DNA of 64,000 nt from Pleurocapsa minor HA4230-MV1 (GCA_019359095.1 JAHHHZ010000025.1:1-64000), one strand, 5' to 3'. Numbered from the stretch's first letter, positions 17,031 to 26,171 are shown. Translations and numbers: made by a program. Notes: generated from the sequence alone by a model not told the origin.

Positions 17031-17948
17031 ATGTTGAAAACCAAATCTGTGACAGGAAACTTTGTTAGTCCAGTTGAACTCAGCCAACGGTTGAATAAAA
17101 CTGTGGTGTTATCCAGTCGGCAACTAGGCTGGAATGGCATCTTGGTCGAGCAATGCCAAAATCACAGTCACGCAACTTCATCCTTTGAAATAGAGCTTCC
17201 CGCCATATCAGATCATTGGCTCAACTTACCCCTGGGTCATCCCACCTCTTTGATCCAGAAACGTGACAATCGCCTGCATGAATCAATCGTTCAAAAAGGG
17301 GACACTATCCTTATTCCTGCTGGACAACCGAGTTACTGGTGTCGGCATAAAGGTGACATCTGCACTCCGCTGCACATCTGCTTAAAACCAAAGTTTATCA
17401 AACAAATTGCTGATGCATCTGAAATCGATACAAAGGGGATTGACTTGATCAACTGTTTTGGTAAGCAAGATTTACAGCTTCATCAGATCGCTATGCTTCT
17501 TTTAGCTGAGTTGCGATCGGGTGGCATAATGGGACGATTATATGTTGAATCTTTAACTCAAGCGTTAGTCATTCATTTGCTGCGACACTATTCTGAGGTT
17601 ACACACATTACACCCCAGAACAGAAGTTTAACTGGCGTTCAGTTGCAGCGAGTAATTGACTATATACACAGTCACCTTGATCGCGATTTGTCATTGGTTG
17701 AAATTGCCAAAGTCATTAATATCAGTCCGACTTATTTTGCCAGTTTATTCAAACGTGCGATTGGCACTTCTCCACACCAATATGTAATTCAACAGCGGGT
17801 GGAACAGGCAAAATTGATGTTGTCAAAAACCGATTGGGCGATCGCCGATATTGCCTTACAAGTGGGCTTCTCCAGCCAAAGTCATCTAACACAACAGTTT
17901 AAGCGCCTCACGGGAATGACACCCAAGCAGGTTCGCCCTTCACCATAA
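17031..17948 (+). CDS. AraC-family transcription regulator
   Basis: A 305-residue regulator with an N-terminal cupin-like sensing region (about residues 40-160) and a C-terminal double helix-turn-helix AraC domain (about 200-305). The latter contains RVIDYIHSHLDRDLSLVEIA, SPTYFASLFKRAIGTSPHQY and the signature IADIALQVGFSSQSHLTQQFKRLTG, split here as known pieces. Cyanobacterial paralogues of this type often sit beside siderophore uptake genes or metabolic clusters. None is present here, but the DNA after the stop matches the repeat blocks at 15158 and 19024, suggesting a target or former operon. Start ATG 17031. A remnant of a second copy lies at 15092-15172. Confidence 0.88.
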   Translation: MLKTKSVTGNFVSPVELSQRLNKTVVLSSRQLGWNGILVEQCQNHSHATSSFEIELPAISDHWLNLPLGHPTSLIQKRDNRLHESIVQKGDTILIPAGQPSYWCRHKGDICTPLHICLKPKFIKQIADASEIDTKGIDLINCFGKQDLQLHQIAMLLLAELRSGGIMGRLYVESLTQALVIHLLRHYSEVTHITPQNRSLTGVQLQRVIDYIHSHLDRDLSLVEIAKVINISPTYFASLFKRAIGTSPHQYVIQQRVEQAKLMLSKTDWAIADIALQVGFSSQSHLTQQFKRLTGMTPKQVRPSP

Positions 17949-18264
17949 GAATCTGACAAATTTTCAGAAAAATCTGAAAGAAACTGAGCGCTAGAACTGG
18001 CTACACTCCAAGTAGCAAGGAAGAAAGGACTTAGACACAATGAGAAAGCAACTGATTAATCCGCCAGAAACAAATCCCTTCTCTAAATAAATATCTCCGT
18101 CCGATCTCAGCCACCATCAAGCCATTTCTGTCCAACAAGGGACACAGCGCGGAAGACGTTGAAAATATGTATCAAGCGATGAATCTCTCAATGATTTTCG
18201 ACAATCTCACCAGTTTTTGTTTTGTACTTAGCTTGTTCTCTAAATTAATATGGAGTGTGCAATT
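17949..18264. other. 316-base gap with repeat block copy 2 and a gene remnant
   Basis: Right after the AraC stop come AGAATCTGAC and then AATCTGAAAGAAACTGAGCG followed by TAGAACTGGCTAC (17980-18010), a diverged copy of the repeat block. An AAGGAAGAAAGG purine tract then leads to the short frame starting at 18040. The last part is AT-rich and ends in GGAG 9 bases before the next regulator ATG. Confidence 0.55.
18040..18162 (+). pseudogene. short gene remnant after AraC, possibly Rid-family
   Basis: A purine-rich ribosome site precedes ATG 18040, which opens MRKQLINPPETNPFSK and stops at 18088. The same frame continues for 23 codons (ISPSDLSHHQAISVQQGTQR) to a second stop. The N-terminal LINPP and the HHQAISVQQGTQ pattern resemble the start of RidA/YjgF-type proteins, but this is a weak match from memory. 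With a strong ribosome site but two stops in 41 codons, it looks like a recently broken gene of the AraC unit. Confidence 0.35.
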
Positions 18265-18903
18265 ATGATTCGCCTTTTACTAGTAGACGATCAAGAATTG
18301 GTCTGCCAGGGGTTACAGGCAATGTTAAATCTAGAGTCAGATATCCAAGTAGTTGGCGTGGCAAACAATGGTCAAGTTGCCATTCAGCAGGTAGAAGCTT
18401 TAGAACCAGATGTCATCTTGATGGATATTAGAATGCCTGTCATGGATGGCAGAGAAGCAACCAGAATTATCTCTCAGCGATTTCCCGAGATTAAGGTTTT
18501 GGTTGTTAGTACCTTCGATGAAGATGATTATATTGCCCATTCAATTAAAGCAGGAGCCAAAGGATATTTGCTCAAGGACATGCCCGTAGAAGAGTTAGCT
18601 CAGGCGATTAGATTAGTCGCTCGCGGCTACAGCCAAATGGGCCCTGGGCTGATGGAAAAAATGTTTGACGGAATAGTTAGCGATCGCAGCCAGACAAAAA
18701 GCGAATCGCCTGAACTATTAGAGTTAACTGCCAGAGAAATAGATGTCTTAAATTTAATTGGGACTGGTTGTACTAACCGTGAAATTGCTCAACAACTCTA
18801 TATTGCCGAAGGGACAGTTAAAAGTCATGTTACTCATATTCTCAATCGGCTTAATTTACGTAATCGAGCGCAGATTGCTATTTATGCCAATTCGGTAAAG
18901 TAA
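18265..18903 (+). CDS. NarL/LuxR-family response regulator, orphan
   Basis: A 212-residue regulator. Its receiver has LLVDDQE, the phosphoacceptor Asp in VILMDIRMPVMDG, the Thr/Ser switch in VVSTFDEDDY and the Lys in LLKDMP. The LuxR helix-turn-helix spans about residues 148-210 (LTAREIDVLNLIGTGCTNRE; TVKSHVTHILNRL). I prefer the ATG at 18265, which has GGAG nine bases upstream, over the in-frame ATG at 18250. All key residues are present. No kinase gene adjoins; the nearest is the damaged one at 13030-14178, whose own regulator is a different paralogue. Confidence 0.9.
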   Translation: MIRLLLVDDQELVCQGLQAMLNLESDIQVVGVANNGQVAIQQVEALEPDVILMDIRMPVMDGREATRIISQRFPEIKVLVVSTFDEDDYIAHSIKAGAKGYLLKDMPVEELAQAIRLVARGYSQMGPGLMEKMFDGIVSDRSQTKSESPELLELTAREIDVLNLIGTGCTNREIAQQLYIAEGTVKSHVTHILNRLNLRNRAQIAIYANSVK

Positions 18904-19023
18904 GCTTGCTAACTAACTGCTTGATATATTTTAGTCAAGCTAATTAGTTACTAAAAAGACTATTCTTATAATCAATATTTTTCTGTCATTCCAAAAAAAG
19001 TTTAACTGAGTGTCATTCGGTTA

Positions 19024-19083
19024 ACACATCAGAATCTGAAAGAAGTCAGGCATTAGAACTTAGTACCTTTGAGATAGATAAAA
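19024..19083 (+). repeat. AraC-downstream repeat block, copy 3
   Basis: ACATCAGAATCTGAAAGAAG then TCAGGCATTAGAACTTAGTA and GAGATAGATA reproduce copy 1 (15158-15217) at about three of four positions. No AraC remnant precedes it and only a 13-codon frame follows (ATG 19097), so it is an isolated copy. Confidence 0.6.
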
Positions 19084-19147
19084 AAAAGAGCAGCATATGA
19101 GCGAGCGCCTTTTTTCCGCTTATGATCAAATTCTTTAGAGCTAACAG

Positions 19148-19579
19148 CTAAGAGTTAATATATTCAACTAATGCTGTTTCTAAACTAATAATTAATCCAT
19201 CAATATCGCTATTCATAGCAGTAAAACATTCAGCAGGAGTTATTTTAGGTTGAAAGTTAATTAATTTTAATTGCCCTTTGCCAATGCCCACAATTACCAC
19301 CTCGACGGCTGGATCATAATGATCGACAATACCTAATATTTCCTGGACAATACCTCGAGTATTTTTGTTGAGTTTTTCGAGGCTATCTTGAGAACAGGCG
19401 ACAAAGTGTGGGACAGGTTGTAAGTCAATTCCTAACACATCATCGCTTTCTCCCCATTCTTGTTTTAATCCCCAGGCTAAAGCTGCAAGCTGTTGTTCAT
19501 AGTCAGTTACGAACAAGTCAAGTTGCGATCGCCATTTTTGTTCAGCTATTTCTGGTCGATTGTCGCCAAAATCAAACAT
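19148..19579 (-). CDS. conserved cyanobacterial protein, probably beta-carboxysome chaperone CcmS-like
   Basis: A soluble acidic protein of 143 residues from the ATG at 19579 (a TTG at 19588 would add three). Features include ALAWGLKQEWGESDDVLGID, PVPHFVACSQDSLEKLN, and VQEILGIVDHYDPAVEVVIV followed by GIGKGQLKLINF. I recall this pattern from the family annotated as beta-carboxysome assembly chaperone CcmS, but I cannot confirm the match here. No carboxysome genes lie in the window, though ccm accessory genes are often scattered. It stands alone, convergent with the orphan regulator. Confidence 0.5.
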   Translation of the reverse strand: MFDFGDNRPEIAEQKWRSQLDLFVTDYEQQLAALAWGLKQEWGESDDVLGIDLQPVPHFVACSQDSLEKLNKNTRGIVQEILGIVDHYDPAVEVVIVGIGKGQLKLINFQPKITPAECFTAMNSDIDGLIISLETALVEYINS

Positions 19580-19721
19580 ATAACCCAATTTAAATATTCT
19601 GATTTTTGTTCAGCAGCTAATTGTCAACTTTTCTAGACGCTCGCTAGAAAATCACTGCATCAATATTCATCGTCTTCTGAGAATAAACCAAAGTCAAATA
19701 AGCGTTACGAATTTTAGTTAT

Positions 19722-19749
19722 AAAAAAGCCTGAGATCTAAATCTCAGGC
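19722..19749 (-). terminator. intrinsic terminator of the HlyB-type exporter gene
   Basis: On the minus strand GCCTGAGAT pairs with ATCTCAGGC around a 4-base loop (19728-19749), followed by six T (19722-19727). The 9-bp perfect stem lies 36 bases after the exporter stop. Confidence 0.9.
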
Positions 19750-19784
19750 TCAAACATATTAACTCAATTGATTGGCTAAAGCTT

Positions 19785-22700
19785 TTAAACAGATGATTCT
19801 TGCTGTTGATAGAGATAGCAGTAGCGACCTTTGAGTGCCATTAATTCCTCATGTGTACCTCGCTCAACAATTGAACCCGCATCCATCATGACAATCGTAT
19901 CGGCATTTTTAATCGTGCCTAAACGATGCGTAATAAAGAACACAGTACGTCCTTTGAGAGCCTCTTTGAGATTACGAGATACCTCTTGCTCGGTAGCAAA
20001 ATCTAGGGCGCTAGTCGCCTCATCTAGAACCATCATGGCTGGTGCTTGGAGAATCGTACGAGCGATCGCAATCCGCTGTCTTTGACCCCCAGAAAGCGCC
20101 GATCCTCTTTCTCCTACTCTAGTGTTATAACCATTCGGTAGGGTCATAATAAAGTCATGAGCAGCAGCAATTTGAGCAGCAGCAATTATTTCTTCGGTAG
20201 TAGCATCAGGATTAGTTAGGGCAATATTGTCTAAGATTGAGCCTTCAAATAGTAGAGTGTCTTGTGGCACAACACCAATCTGACGACGTAGAGAATAAAG
20301 TTCTACACGGTTAATATCATAGCCATCAACTAAAATTCTGCCCCCTTCGGGTTCATAGAGTCGCGATAACAGCTTAGTCACCGTGCTTTTACCCGCGCCA
20401 CTTTCTCCCACAATCGCCACAAAAGTACCAGGCTCAAACTCGGTGGTCACATTTTTAAGCTGTAGTGGGCCACTGCTTTTGAAACGGAAGGAAAGGTTAT
20501 CATATTTGACTCGACCTCTAATGGCTGGCATAGGAATATTGTTGCGATCTTCTTCTCCTTCTTCGGGATGATCGACAATATCAGCTAGGCGTTCTAAAGA
20601 TAAAGCAGTCTCTTGGAAATTCTGCCACAGAGTCGCCAGACGCATTACAGGAGTAGTAACATAACCAGCGATAATTCTGAAGGCGATTAATTGACCCAGA
20701 GTAAGTTTTCCATCCAGAACTAAATAAGCACCCATCCCCAAAATCAGGACGCGCGAAATTTTATTGAGAAAGTCACTGGCAGATTTAGCCAGAGTAGAAG
20801 TAATAACTGTTTGAAATCCAGTAGAAATATAGCGGGCATAACGTTCTTGCCATTTCCAGCGCGATCGCAATTCAATGTTTTGCGCCTTAACCGTTTGAAT
20901 CCCCGTTAAAATCTCAACTAAATATGACTGAGTTTCAGCGTTGCGTTCGGCTTTAACTCTCAACTCTTTCCGAATTTGGGGGGAAAACATGAGAGTCAAA
21001 CCAATAAATACAGGAATAATTGCTAGAGATAGCGCCGTTAACAACGGGCTATATGCCAACATTACCAATACATATAATACTGAGAATACGCAATCAAGAA
21101 CTACTGTTAAGGCTGTTCCTGTCAAAAATTGACGAATTTTTTCTAATTCATTAACCCTGGTGGAAATTTCCCCCACAGGTCGCCGTTCAAAGTAGCGCAG
21201 GGGCAGTCTTAGCAAATGATCGATAATCTCTGAACCCAGGCTTAAATCGATCCGATTAGTAGTATCAACAAATAGGTAAGTACGTAAAGTCGTTAGTAAA
21301 GCCTCAAAAACATTAATCGTAATCAGAAATCCTATTAACCACCAAAGAGTATCGGGACTATTTTGACTAATTACCTTATCAATGATGACCTGAATCATCA
21401 ATGGATTAGCCAGTTGAAATAGCTGAACAAAAAATGAAGCAATAAAAACTTCAATTAATACCCGCTTGTATTTTTTCAAAGCAGGATAAAACCAATTTAA
21501 GCCAAATCTTTCTTGGGGCGTATCCTTGGTTTTTTTGAGTAGCAATATTTCTCCGCCATCACCCCAGCTTTCAATAAAGTCTTCAGGTTTATAGCGACGT
21601 ACACCCAATTCAGGGACGGCAATTACTAATTCTTGTTCATTTAGTTCATAAATGACGGCTAGACTATCTTGCCAATTAACTAAACAAGGGCCTTCTAAAC
21701 GAGTAATTGACTTGGCAGGAATATTAATTAGCTGAGGATTAAGCCCCATCAATTCCGAAATACCACCACACAAAGGTAAAGATAGAGTCGGCGATCGCTC
21801 AAGCTGTTCTGTCAACACCCGCTTAATTACTTCTTTGCGGAAAGGCATACCAAAATGCTTGCTCAACATTTGAAAACAAGCTACTCCGACTTCTAAAGTG
21901 GTCTTACCACGATAAAAAGGATAGTCTTTCTGGACTGGCTCAACAACTTCTTCATCACCCTGGAAAGCGTAACCTTCTCCTAGTCCTTCTGAATCATCAA
22001 AATCTCCCTCAGCTAAATCTAGACGAGGTACGATATTGAGATCATCTTGCAAAAGCTCATCAAAAGCACTAAATTCTCGATCTACCTCGTCTTCTTCACC
22101 TTCTTCAAACCAACAGGTTTTAGGAATAGAGATCAGGCGAGCTGGTTGATTGCCTGCTACGGTGACAGTCTGAAGATCTTTGGTGAAAGCTAAACGATTG
22201 CCTACAGAAAATTCATTTACCGAACCACCACTGACCAACCACACCAAACTAGGATCGATTAATGGCTTGGCAAGTTCTTCATTTAACTGATGTTCTCCAG
22301 GGGGAAGATAGTATACCTGCGCCATTTCCGCGATCTTATTCGCCAGTTCTGCCAATTCCCAATCGCCTTGAGCCTGTTTTTCTAGCTGAATTCCCAACAG
22401 GTCAAAAACCTCAACTTTGGCGGGTTTAAGTCTATATTCCGCCGCCAACTCAGGATATTGATCCAGCAGCTTTAAAAAATACTCATTGTCCAGGGCTAGG
22501 CAAACTACTTCCGTACTAGCCATCGCTGTTTCACAAGGTATGCCCCGCGCCAGATTGACCCAACCAATAATTTCTCCTGGTTTTAGCTTATCTAGGGTGG
22601 TAGGCATCTTCGTGCGGGGGTCATAACCCAGTAGCCTGACTTCCCCTTCAGAAATAATTGCTACCTGTCCCTGCATCTTTTCCCGCATAATCATTACCTT

Positions 22701-22844
22701 ACCCACCCCGAACCGCAATGGCTTTAAGTGAGGAGCAATTTGGGCGATCGCTTCGGGAGAAAGTTGATTAAATTGTGGAACTAGTGAGAGAAACTGCTCG
22801 ACAATCTTGGTAGTCTTAGTAGTATTGATATTAGTGTTGGTCAT
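19785..22844 (-). CDS. HlyB-type ABC exporter with cyclic-nucleotide-binding and degenerate C39 domains
   Basis: This 1019-residue type I secretion ATPase drives protein export across the inner membrane. In order: a cAMP-binding-like domain (about 20-140, VGKVMIMREKMQGQVAIISE), a second linker region, a C39 peptidase-like domain (about 310-435) lacking the catalytic Cys (LEVGVACFQML where active enzymes have D-C-G-x-A-C), six membrane helices (about 455-750), and an ATPase domain with Walker A VGESGAGKST, signature LSGGQRQRIAIA and Walker B MMVLDEATSALD. It resembles Synechocystis Sll1180, which I recall exporting S-layer/RTX proteins. The membrane-fusion partner is not next to it. The gene follows the PpiC gene by 14 bases and ends in a clear terminator. 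Confidence 0.88.
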   Translation of the reverse strand: MTNTNINTTKTTKIVEQFLSLVPQFNQLSPEAIAQIAPHLKPLRFGVGKVMIMREKMQGQVAIISEGEVRLLGYDPRTKMPTTLDKLKPGEIIGWVNLARGIPCETAMASTEVVCLALDNEYFLKLLDQYPELAAEYRLKPAKVEVFDLLGIQLEKQAQGDWELAELANKIAEMAQVYYLPPGEHQLNEELAKPLIDPSLVWLVSGGSVNEFSVGNRLAFTKDLQTVTVAGNQPARLISIPKTCWFEEGEEDEVDREFSAFDELLQDDLNIVPRLDLAEGDFDDSEGLGEGYAFQGDEEVVEPVQKDYPFYRGKTTLEVGVACFQMLSKHFGMPFRKEVIKRVLTEQLERSPTLSLPLCGGISELMGLNPQLINIPAKSITRLEGPCLVNWQDSLAVIYELNEQELVIAVPELGVRRYKPEDFIESWGDGGEILLLKKTKDTPQERFGLNWFYPALKKYKRVLIEVFIASFFVQLFQLANPLMIQVIIDKVISQNSPDTLWWLIGFLITINVFEALLTTLRTYLFVDTTNRIDLSLGSEIIDHLLRLPLRYFERRPVGEISTRVNELEKIRQFLTGTALTVVLDCVFSVLYVLVMLAYSPLLTALSLAIIPVFIGLTLMFSPQIRKELRVKAERNAETQSYLVEILTGIQTVKAQNIELRSRWKWQERYARYISTGFQTVITSTLAKSASDFLNKISRVLILGMGAYLVLDGKLTLGQLIAFRIIAGYVTTPVMRLATLWQNFQETALSLERLADIVDHPEEGEEDRNNIPMPAIRGRVKYDNLSFRFKSSGPLQLKNVTTEFEPGTFVAIVGESGAGKSTVTKLLSRLYEPEGGRILVDGYDINRVELYSLRRQIGVVPQDTLLFEGSILDNIALTNPDATTEEIIAAAQIAAAHDFIMTLPNGYNTRVGERGSALSGGQRQRIAIARTILQAPAMMVLDEATSALDFATEQEVSRNLKEALKGRTVFFITHRLGTIKNADTIVMMDAGSIVERGTHEELMALKGRYCYLYQQQESSV

Positions 22845-22858
22845 GAGTTAGGTAAGCC

Positions 22859-23599
22859 TTATGAGGTTACGGGGCTAGAGAAGAAGGATACTTTTTGCTG
22901 GATTGATTCATTCAGCCAGCGATTGAATAACTCATCCAGCATTCTTTGTCGCATGGGCTGATCGAGTTTAGCTGAAATATAATTCTCTAACCGCACAATG
23001 ACAATCCATTCGCCGACACGAGTAGGGGGAACTAATTGACCAGCCTGGCAAGTAGTCAGAATTTGAGCAATTTTGGGATGGGGAGCATTAATTTCTACAG
23101 GGCCAATTAGACCCCCTGTTTGCGCTTCAGTCCCTTGAGAATATTCCATGGCTAAGGCGCTGAATGCGTTTTGGTCGTCTTTAATGCGGAAATATAACTC
23201 TTGAGCAACCTCTGCTTTGGCGACGCGAATTAAAGAATAGACCACGCGGTCTAGTTGAGACTTGCGCTGAATAAAATAAGCATCCACATGATCGCTCCAA
23301 GTTTCCTGCTTATATTTATCTATTCTTAATTTTTTCGTAATTAGGTTTTGTAATTGCTGGCGGTTCATGCCCTGCTTGTCTAACCACTCTTGCACTTTTT
23401 CTTCAGAGGTAAGCTGATTTTGCTGACAAAACTGCTCAAAGATAGTGGTATTTTCTTCTTCGCTACATTTAATTTGGGCGATCGCTCTGTCCGTTAAGAT
23501 CTCTTGGGCAAGTTTGGGTAGAATTTGATATTGAGTCAGCAGAGGAATAAGATCCTCGGCTGTATAAACTTGGTTATCTACTTCTAAAACTACACTCAT
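22859..23599 (-). CDS. PpiC/SurA-like peptidylprolyl isomerase paired with the exporter
   Basis: A 246-residue protein. Residues about 1-110 form a SurA-N-like helical region (EFxxQNQLTSEEKVQEWLDK), and residues about 120-220 a parvulin domain (AKAEVAQELYFRIKDDQNAF; GGLIGPVEINAPHP; GEWIVIVRLE). No signal peptide is visible, so it probably acts on the cytoplasmic side, perhaps holding substrates unfolded for the ABC exporter whose gene starts 14 bases downstream. Such isomerase genes commonly precede HlyB/HlyD-type exporters in cyanobacteria. The start is the ATG at 23599. Confidence 0.8.
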   Translation of the reverse strand: MSVVLEVDNQVYTAEDLIPLLTQYQILPKLAQEILTDRAIAQIKCSEEENTTIFEQFCQQNQLTSEEKVQEWLDKQGMNRQQLQNLITKKLRIDKYKQETWSDHVDAYFIQRKSQLDRVVYSLIRVAKAEVAQELYFRIKDDQNAFSALAMEYSQGTEAQTGGLIGPVEINAPHPKIAQILTTCQAGQLVPPTRVGEWIVIVRLENYISAKLDQPMRQRMLDELFNRWLNESIQQKVSFFSSPVTS

Positions 23600-23998
23600 A
23601 TTTTTTGAGTTATTGATGATGATAGGCTAATAAATACAGATAATTACAACTGATTACAACTAATTTTATGATAAGCAACTTAAATTACAACTTTTACAAC
23701 TTTACGCCATAACTTTATGATTTGATCTGCCGAATCTGCCTTGGTTTAAGCTTTCCTCCCCCCAATTTGGCTATCCTAATTTAACCTAGTTTGCCTAGAA
23801 TGACACATCTGCGCAGCTTTTTCAGCTTTTTGGTAATTGCGTGAATCTACTATGATGAATTCAATTACACTTACCATTAAGCAGTAAATAATTAGGTCAA
23901 CCTAATAAAACAGTTATTAATTGAAGGATCGAGAACAGATTAAAGTTAAGGTGCAAAAACGCCATCTTCTGCGCGTAAGGAGCGAACCTATTTTACTT
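23600..23998. other. 399-base gap between ispF and the isomerase gene
   Basis: AT-rich sequence that must hold the promoter of the isomerase-exporter unit. It contains a C-rich run near 23758 and a repetitive AATTACAACT string near 23640-23700. I see no gene, RNA or strong hairpin. Confidence 0.4.
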
Positions 23999-24484
23999 TT
24001 ATTTGGTCGAGTTATTTAGCAGAACTACTGCATAAGCACAAATTCCTTCCTCTCTACCAACAGGGCCTAATCTTTCGTTGGTGGTTGCCTTGATACTCAC
24101 TTGTTCTAAATCTAAAGCTAGAGCTTCTGCCAGAGTGGAGCGCATAGCTTTTAAATGAGGCTTGAGCTTTGGCTGTTCCGCGACGATCGTGGAATCAATA
24201 TTACCAATTTGCCACCCGTGCGACTGGATAATTGCTAAAACTTGTTTGAGCAGCATGATGCTATTAGCTCCTTTCCATTTGGGATCGTCAGGCGGAAAAT
24301 AATGGCCAATATCTCCCAAGCCTAAAGCACCTAAAAGAGCATCCATGATTGCATGGGTTAAAACATCAGCATCGCTGTGTCCCAATAACCCCAAAGAATG
24401 AGAAATCTCGACTCCTCCTAGAATTAGTGGTCTATTCGCCACCAGTTGATGTATGTCATAGCCATTGCCAATACGAATGTTCAT
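23999..24484 (-). CDS. ispF: 2-C-methyl-D-erythritol 2,4-cyclodiphosphate synthase
   Basis: IspF closes the cyclodiphosphate ring in the plastid-type (MEP) isoprenoid pathway, which feeds carotenoid, phytol and quinone synthesis. The 161-residue length is typical. The metal-binding GNGYDIHQL motif is at the N-terminus, the [18 protein letters not shown] block binds the substrate at about residues 32-55, then [12 protein letters not shown] and the C-terminal [15 protein letters not shown] trimer motif. The start is ATG 24484. It is divergent from the small exported protein gene 62 bases away. Confidence 0.95.
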   Translation of the reverse strand: MNIRIGNGYDIHQLVANRPLILGGVEISHSLGLLGHSDADVLTHAIMDALLGALGLGDIGHYFPPDDPKWKGANSIMLLKQVLAIIQSHGWQIGNIDSTIVAEQPKLKPHLKAMRSTLAEALALDLEQVSIKATTNERLGPVGREEGICAYAVVLLNNSTK

Positions 24485-24546
24485 TGTTTGAATGAATTAT
24501 CCTAGATTAGTTTCTGTATTAAATTTACTGTTGGAGTATTAAAAGT

Positions 24547-24945
24547 ATGCCAAATCGTCTTCGTGCTTTTTATCGACAAACAATCTTGACAAGTATCTTA
24601 ACTGCTTGCGTTGCCACAATTGCTACTCCTGCTTCAAGTCAAATTTTACCCGAAGTATGGGGAACAATCGGCTCGGTTGACGATCTTGTTAGTTATGGTG
24701 CTGGGGTTAGATTTGCTGGGGTAGGTGTGGAAATTGGTACAGGAGAAGAAGGTGCTACGGGGGCAGATTTCCTCACGTTTATTGGTTTTCCTGTGGTTTC
24801 TCCCTATGCGGGACTCGGTTATTACACTGGGGATGAAACGATCGCCTATTCAGCAGGTATTCACGTTGGCGCAGGTAAAATAGTTATTGGTGGCGGATAT
24901 CATTCCGTTCGGGGTATTAATGGTCAATTGGGTTTTAAATTTTAA
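24547..24945 (+). CDS. small exported glycine-rich protein, probably beta-structured
   Basis: I recognise this only as a conserved type of cyanobacterial hypothetical. The 132 residues begin with a signal peptide (about 1-31, hydrophobic TSILTACVATIATPASSQ, with a likely cleavage after ASS). The mature part is Gly-rich with alternating hydrophobic residues (GAGVRFAGVGVEIGTGEEGA; AYSAGIHVGAGKIVIGGGYH) and ends in Phe (LGFKF). Alternation and a terminal aromatic residue are typical of outer-membrane beta-strands, so a small beta-barrel or periplasmic beta-sheet protein is plausible. Confidence 0.65.
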   Translation: MPNRLRAFYRQTILTSILTACVATIATPASSQILPEVWGTIGSVDDLVSYGAGVRFAGVGVEIGTGEEGATGADFLTFIGFPVVSPYAGLGYYTGDETIAYSAGIHVGAGKIVIGGGYHSVRGINGQLGFKF

Positions 24946-24951
24946 TTAGAC

Positions 24952-25045
24952 GCGAAGGACGGACGCGCAGCTAATCCTTTAGGGCGAAGCTTATCCGCAG
25001 GTGTATCCGTGATGGACACCTGCGGATAGACCCTTTAGGGCAAAA
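24952..25045. repeat. dispersed CCTTTAGG-type repeat with a perfect 13-bp hairpin
   Basis: The element begins GACGCGAAGGACGGACGCGC, carries two copies of CCTTTAGGGC, and encloses TATCCGCAGGTGT (24992-25004) paired perfectly with ACACCTGCGGATA (25016-25028) around an 11-base loop. It could terminate the preceding exported-protein gene, although no T-run follows. A close relative lies at 58755-58885. Confidence 0.75.
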
Positions 25046-25244
25046 GATTTAATTTTTGCCAACCAAATAAGTGACACTTTTCAGCCTCTAGTTCGTCCGA
25101 TCATTTGATAACCTAGCTACAATCACCTGCATAATTTGCATAATTGTCTGTCAAAGTTAAATAGCAAAGTCTTTTAACATCTCATCCATCACGCTTGAAA
25201 TATTAACCTGGAATAAACTTTTAGTTTAAATAATCAAAATAACT

Positions 25245-25790
25245 ATGTTGTTCTCTAAATCTAAATTGCACTTGAAACCCATACTTACCGCTTTAACTCT
25301 TGCTGCCTGTACCTTTGGGGGAGTTCATACCATTGCCCAGGCTCAAGGTAGTTCTGGTCTGCTTCTATTTGGTAACAAAGATGTAGACATTCTTAGTTAC
25401 TATCTTGATTTTGGTGGTGTTGCTGAAAATCGCGATCGCTACCGTTTGAGAATTCCCAAACAAAAATTAGCCAACGGTGTAACTCAGTTGGTTATTTCCT
25501 ATCCCGACTATTTCGATGGTAAATTTAACACTGATAAAATTGAAGTTAGAGTTGACGGTAAAAAAGATAATTCGTTACCACTTAAAAATGTGGTTTGGGA
25601 CGAAAAAAATCACTTGATCCAAATTGACCTGGCTGAACCTCTTTTAAAACCCAAAAAACTTGAGTTAGTCTTTTCTAACGTAAGAAATCCTGATGTGGGA
25701 ACATACTATTTTTATGCTCAAGTAGTTCCTGCGGTCAACGCACCTATCCCACAACGAGTTGGCGCTTGGGTGATTAGCATCAATCCTTAA
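25245..25790 (+). CDS. DUF2808 domain-containing exported protein
   Basis: A 181-residue protein with an N-terminal signal peptide (about residues 1-33, LTALTLAACTFGGVHTIAQA) and a DUF2808 domain. Recognisable elements are YRLRIPKQKLANGVTQLVIS, DKIEVRVDGK, and the C-terminal GTYYFYAQVVPA..IPQRVGAWV block. The family is abundant in cyanobacteria and of unknown function; it is probably periplasmic. No operon partner is visible. Confidence 0.85.
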   Translation: MLFSKSKLHLKPILTALTLAACTFGGVHTIAQAQGSSGLLLFGNKDVDILSYYLDFGGVAENRDRYRLRIPKQKLANGVTQLVISYPDYFDGKFNTDKIEVRVDGKKDNSLPLKNVVWDEKNHLIQIDLAEPLLKPKKLELVFSNVRNPDVGTYYFYAQVVPAVNAPIPQRVGAWVISINP

Positions 25791-26019
25791 ATAAATGTAG
25801 TTAAAATTGCGTTGAAATTGCCGATTCGACCTCTGGCAGTGTTTAAAGATTAAAAAATAGGTTTATTTTACTTTTTTGCAAGCGACATAAAGTTTGTAAA
25901 CTATAGCTTATAGCTAAAATATATCTATTAAATTCAAAAAGGTCAGTAATTCTATTGTAAAATTACAGATTGTGGCTTTTGTCAAGCACATTGACTGTAA
26001 TTTATAAAGGAAATAACCA

Positions 26020-26157
26020 GTGACCCAGCGTACTTTAGGCGGAACTTCCCGCAAACAAAAAAGAAAATCGGGCTTTCGCGCTCGTAAGCGTACCAGTAAC
26101 GGCAGAAGAGTAATCTCTGCTCGTCGCAAAAAAGGTCGTCATCGTTTAGCAGTTTAG
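26020..26157 (+). CDS. rpmH: 50S ribosomal protein L34
   Basis: A 45-residue, highly basic protein beginning M-T-Q-R-T-L-G-G-T and containing [20 protein letters not shown] then [10 protein letters not shown], the invariant L34 pattern. The start is a GTG at 26020 with AAAGGA upstream (26006-26011). It is too short for usual gene-length cut-offs. It opens the conserved rpmH-rnpA-yidC block, only 14 bases before rnpA. Confidence 0.97.
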   Translation: MTQRTLGGTSRKQKRKSGFRARKRTSNGRRVISARRKKGRHRLAV

Positions 26158-26171
26158 TTTGAGTATTTGAG

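Noticed and set aside
16943-17060. Coding frame LLDKYQHNPEDFFSD upstream of AraC
   Set aside because: It has no start or ribosome site, and it runs out of frame into a well-supported gene; at most it is debris.
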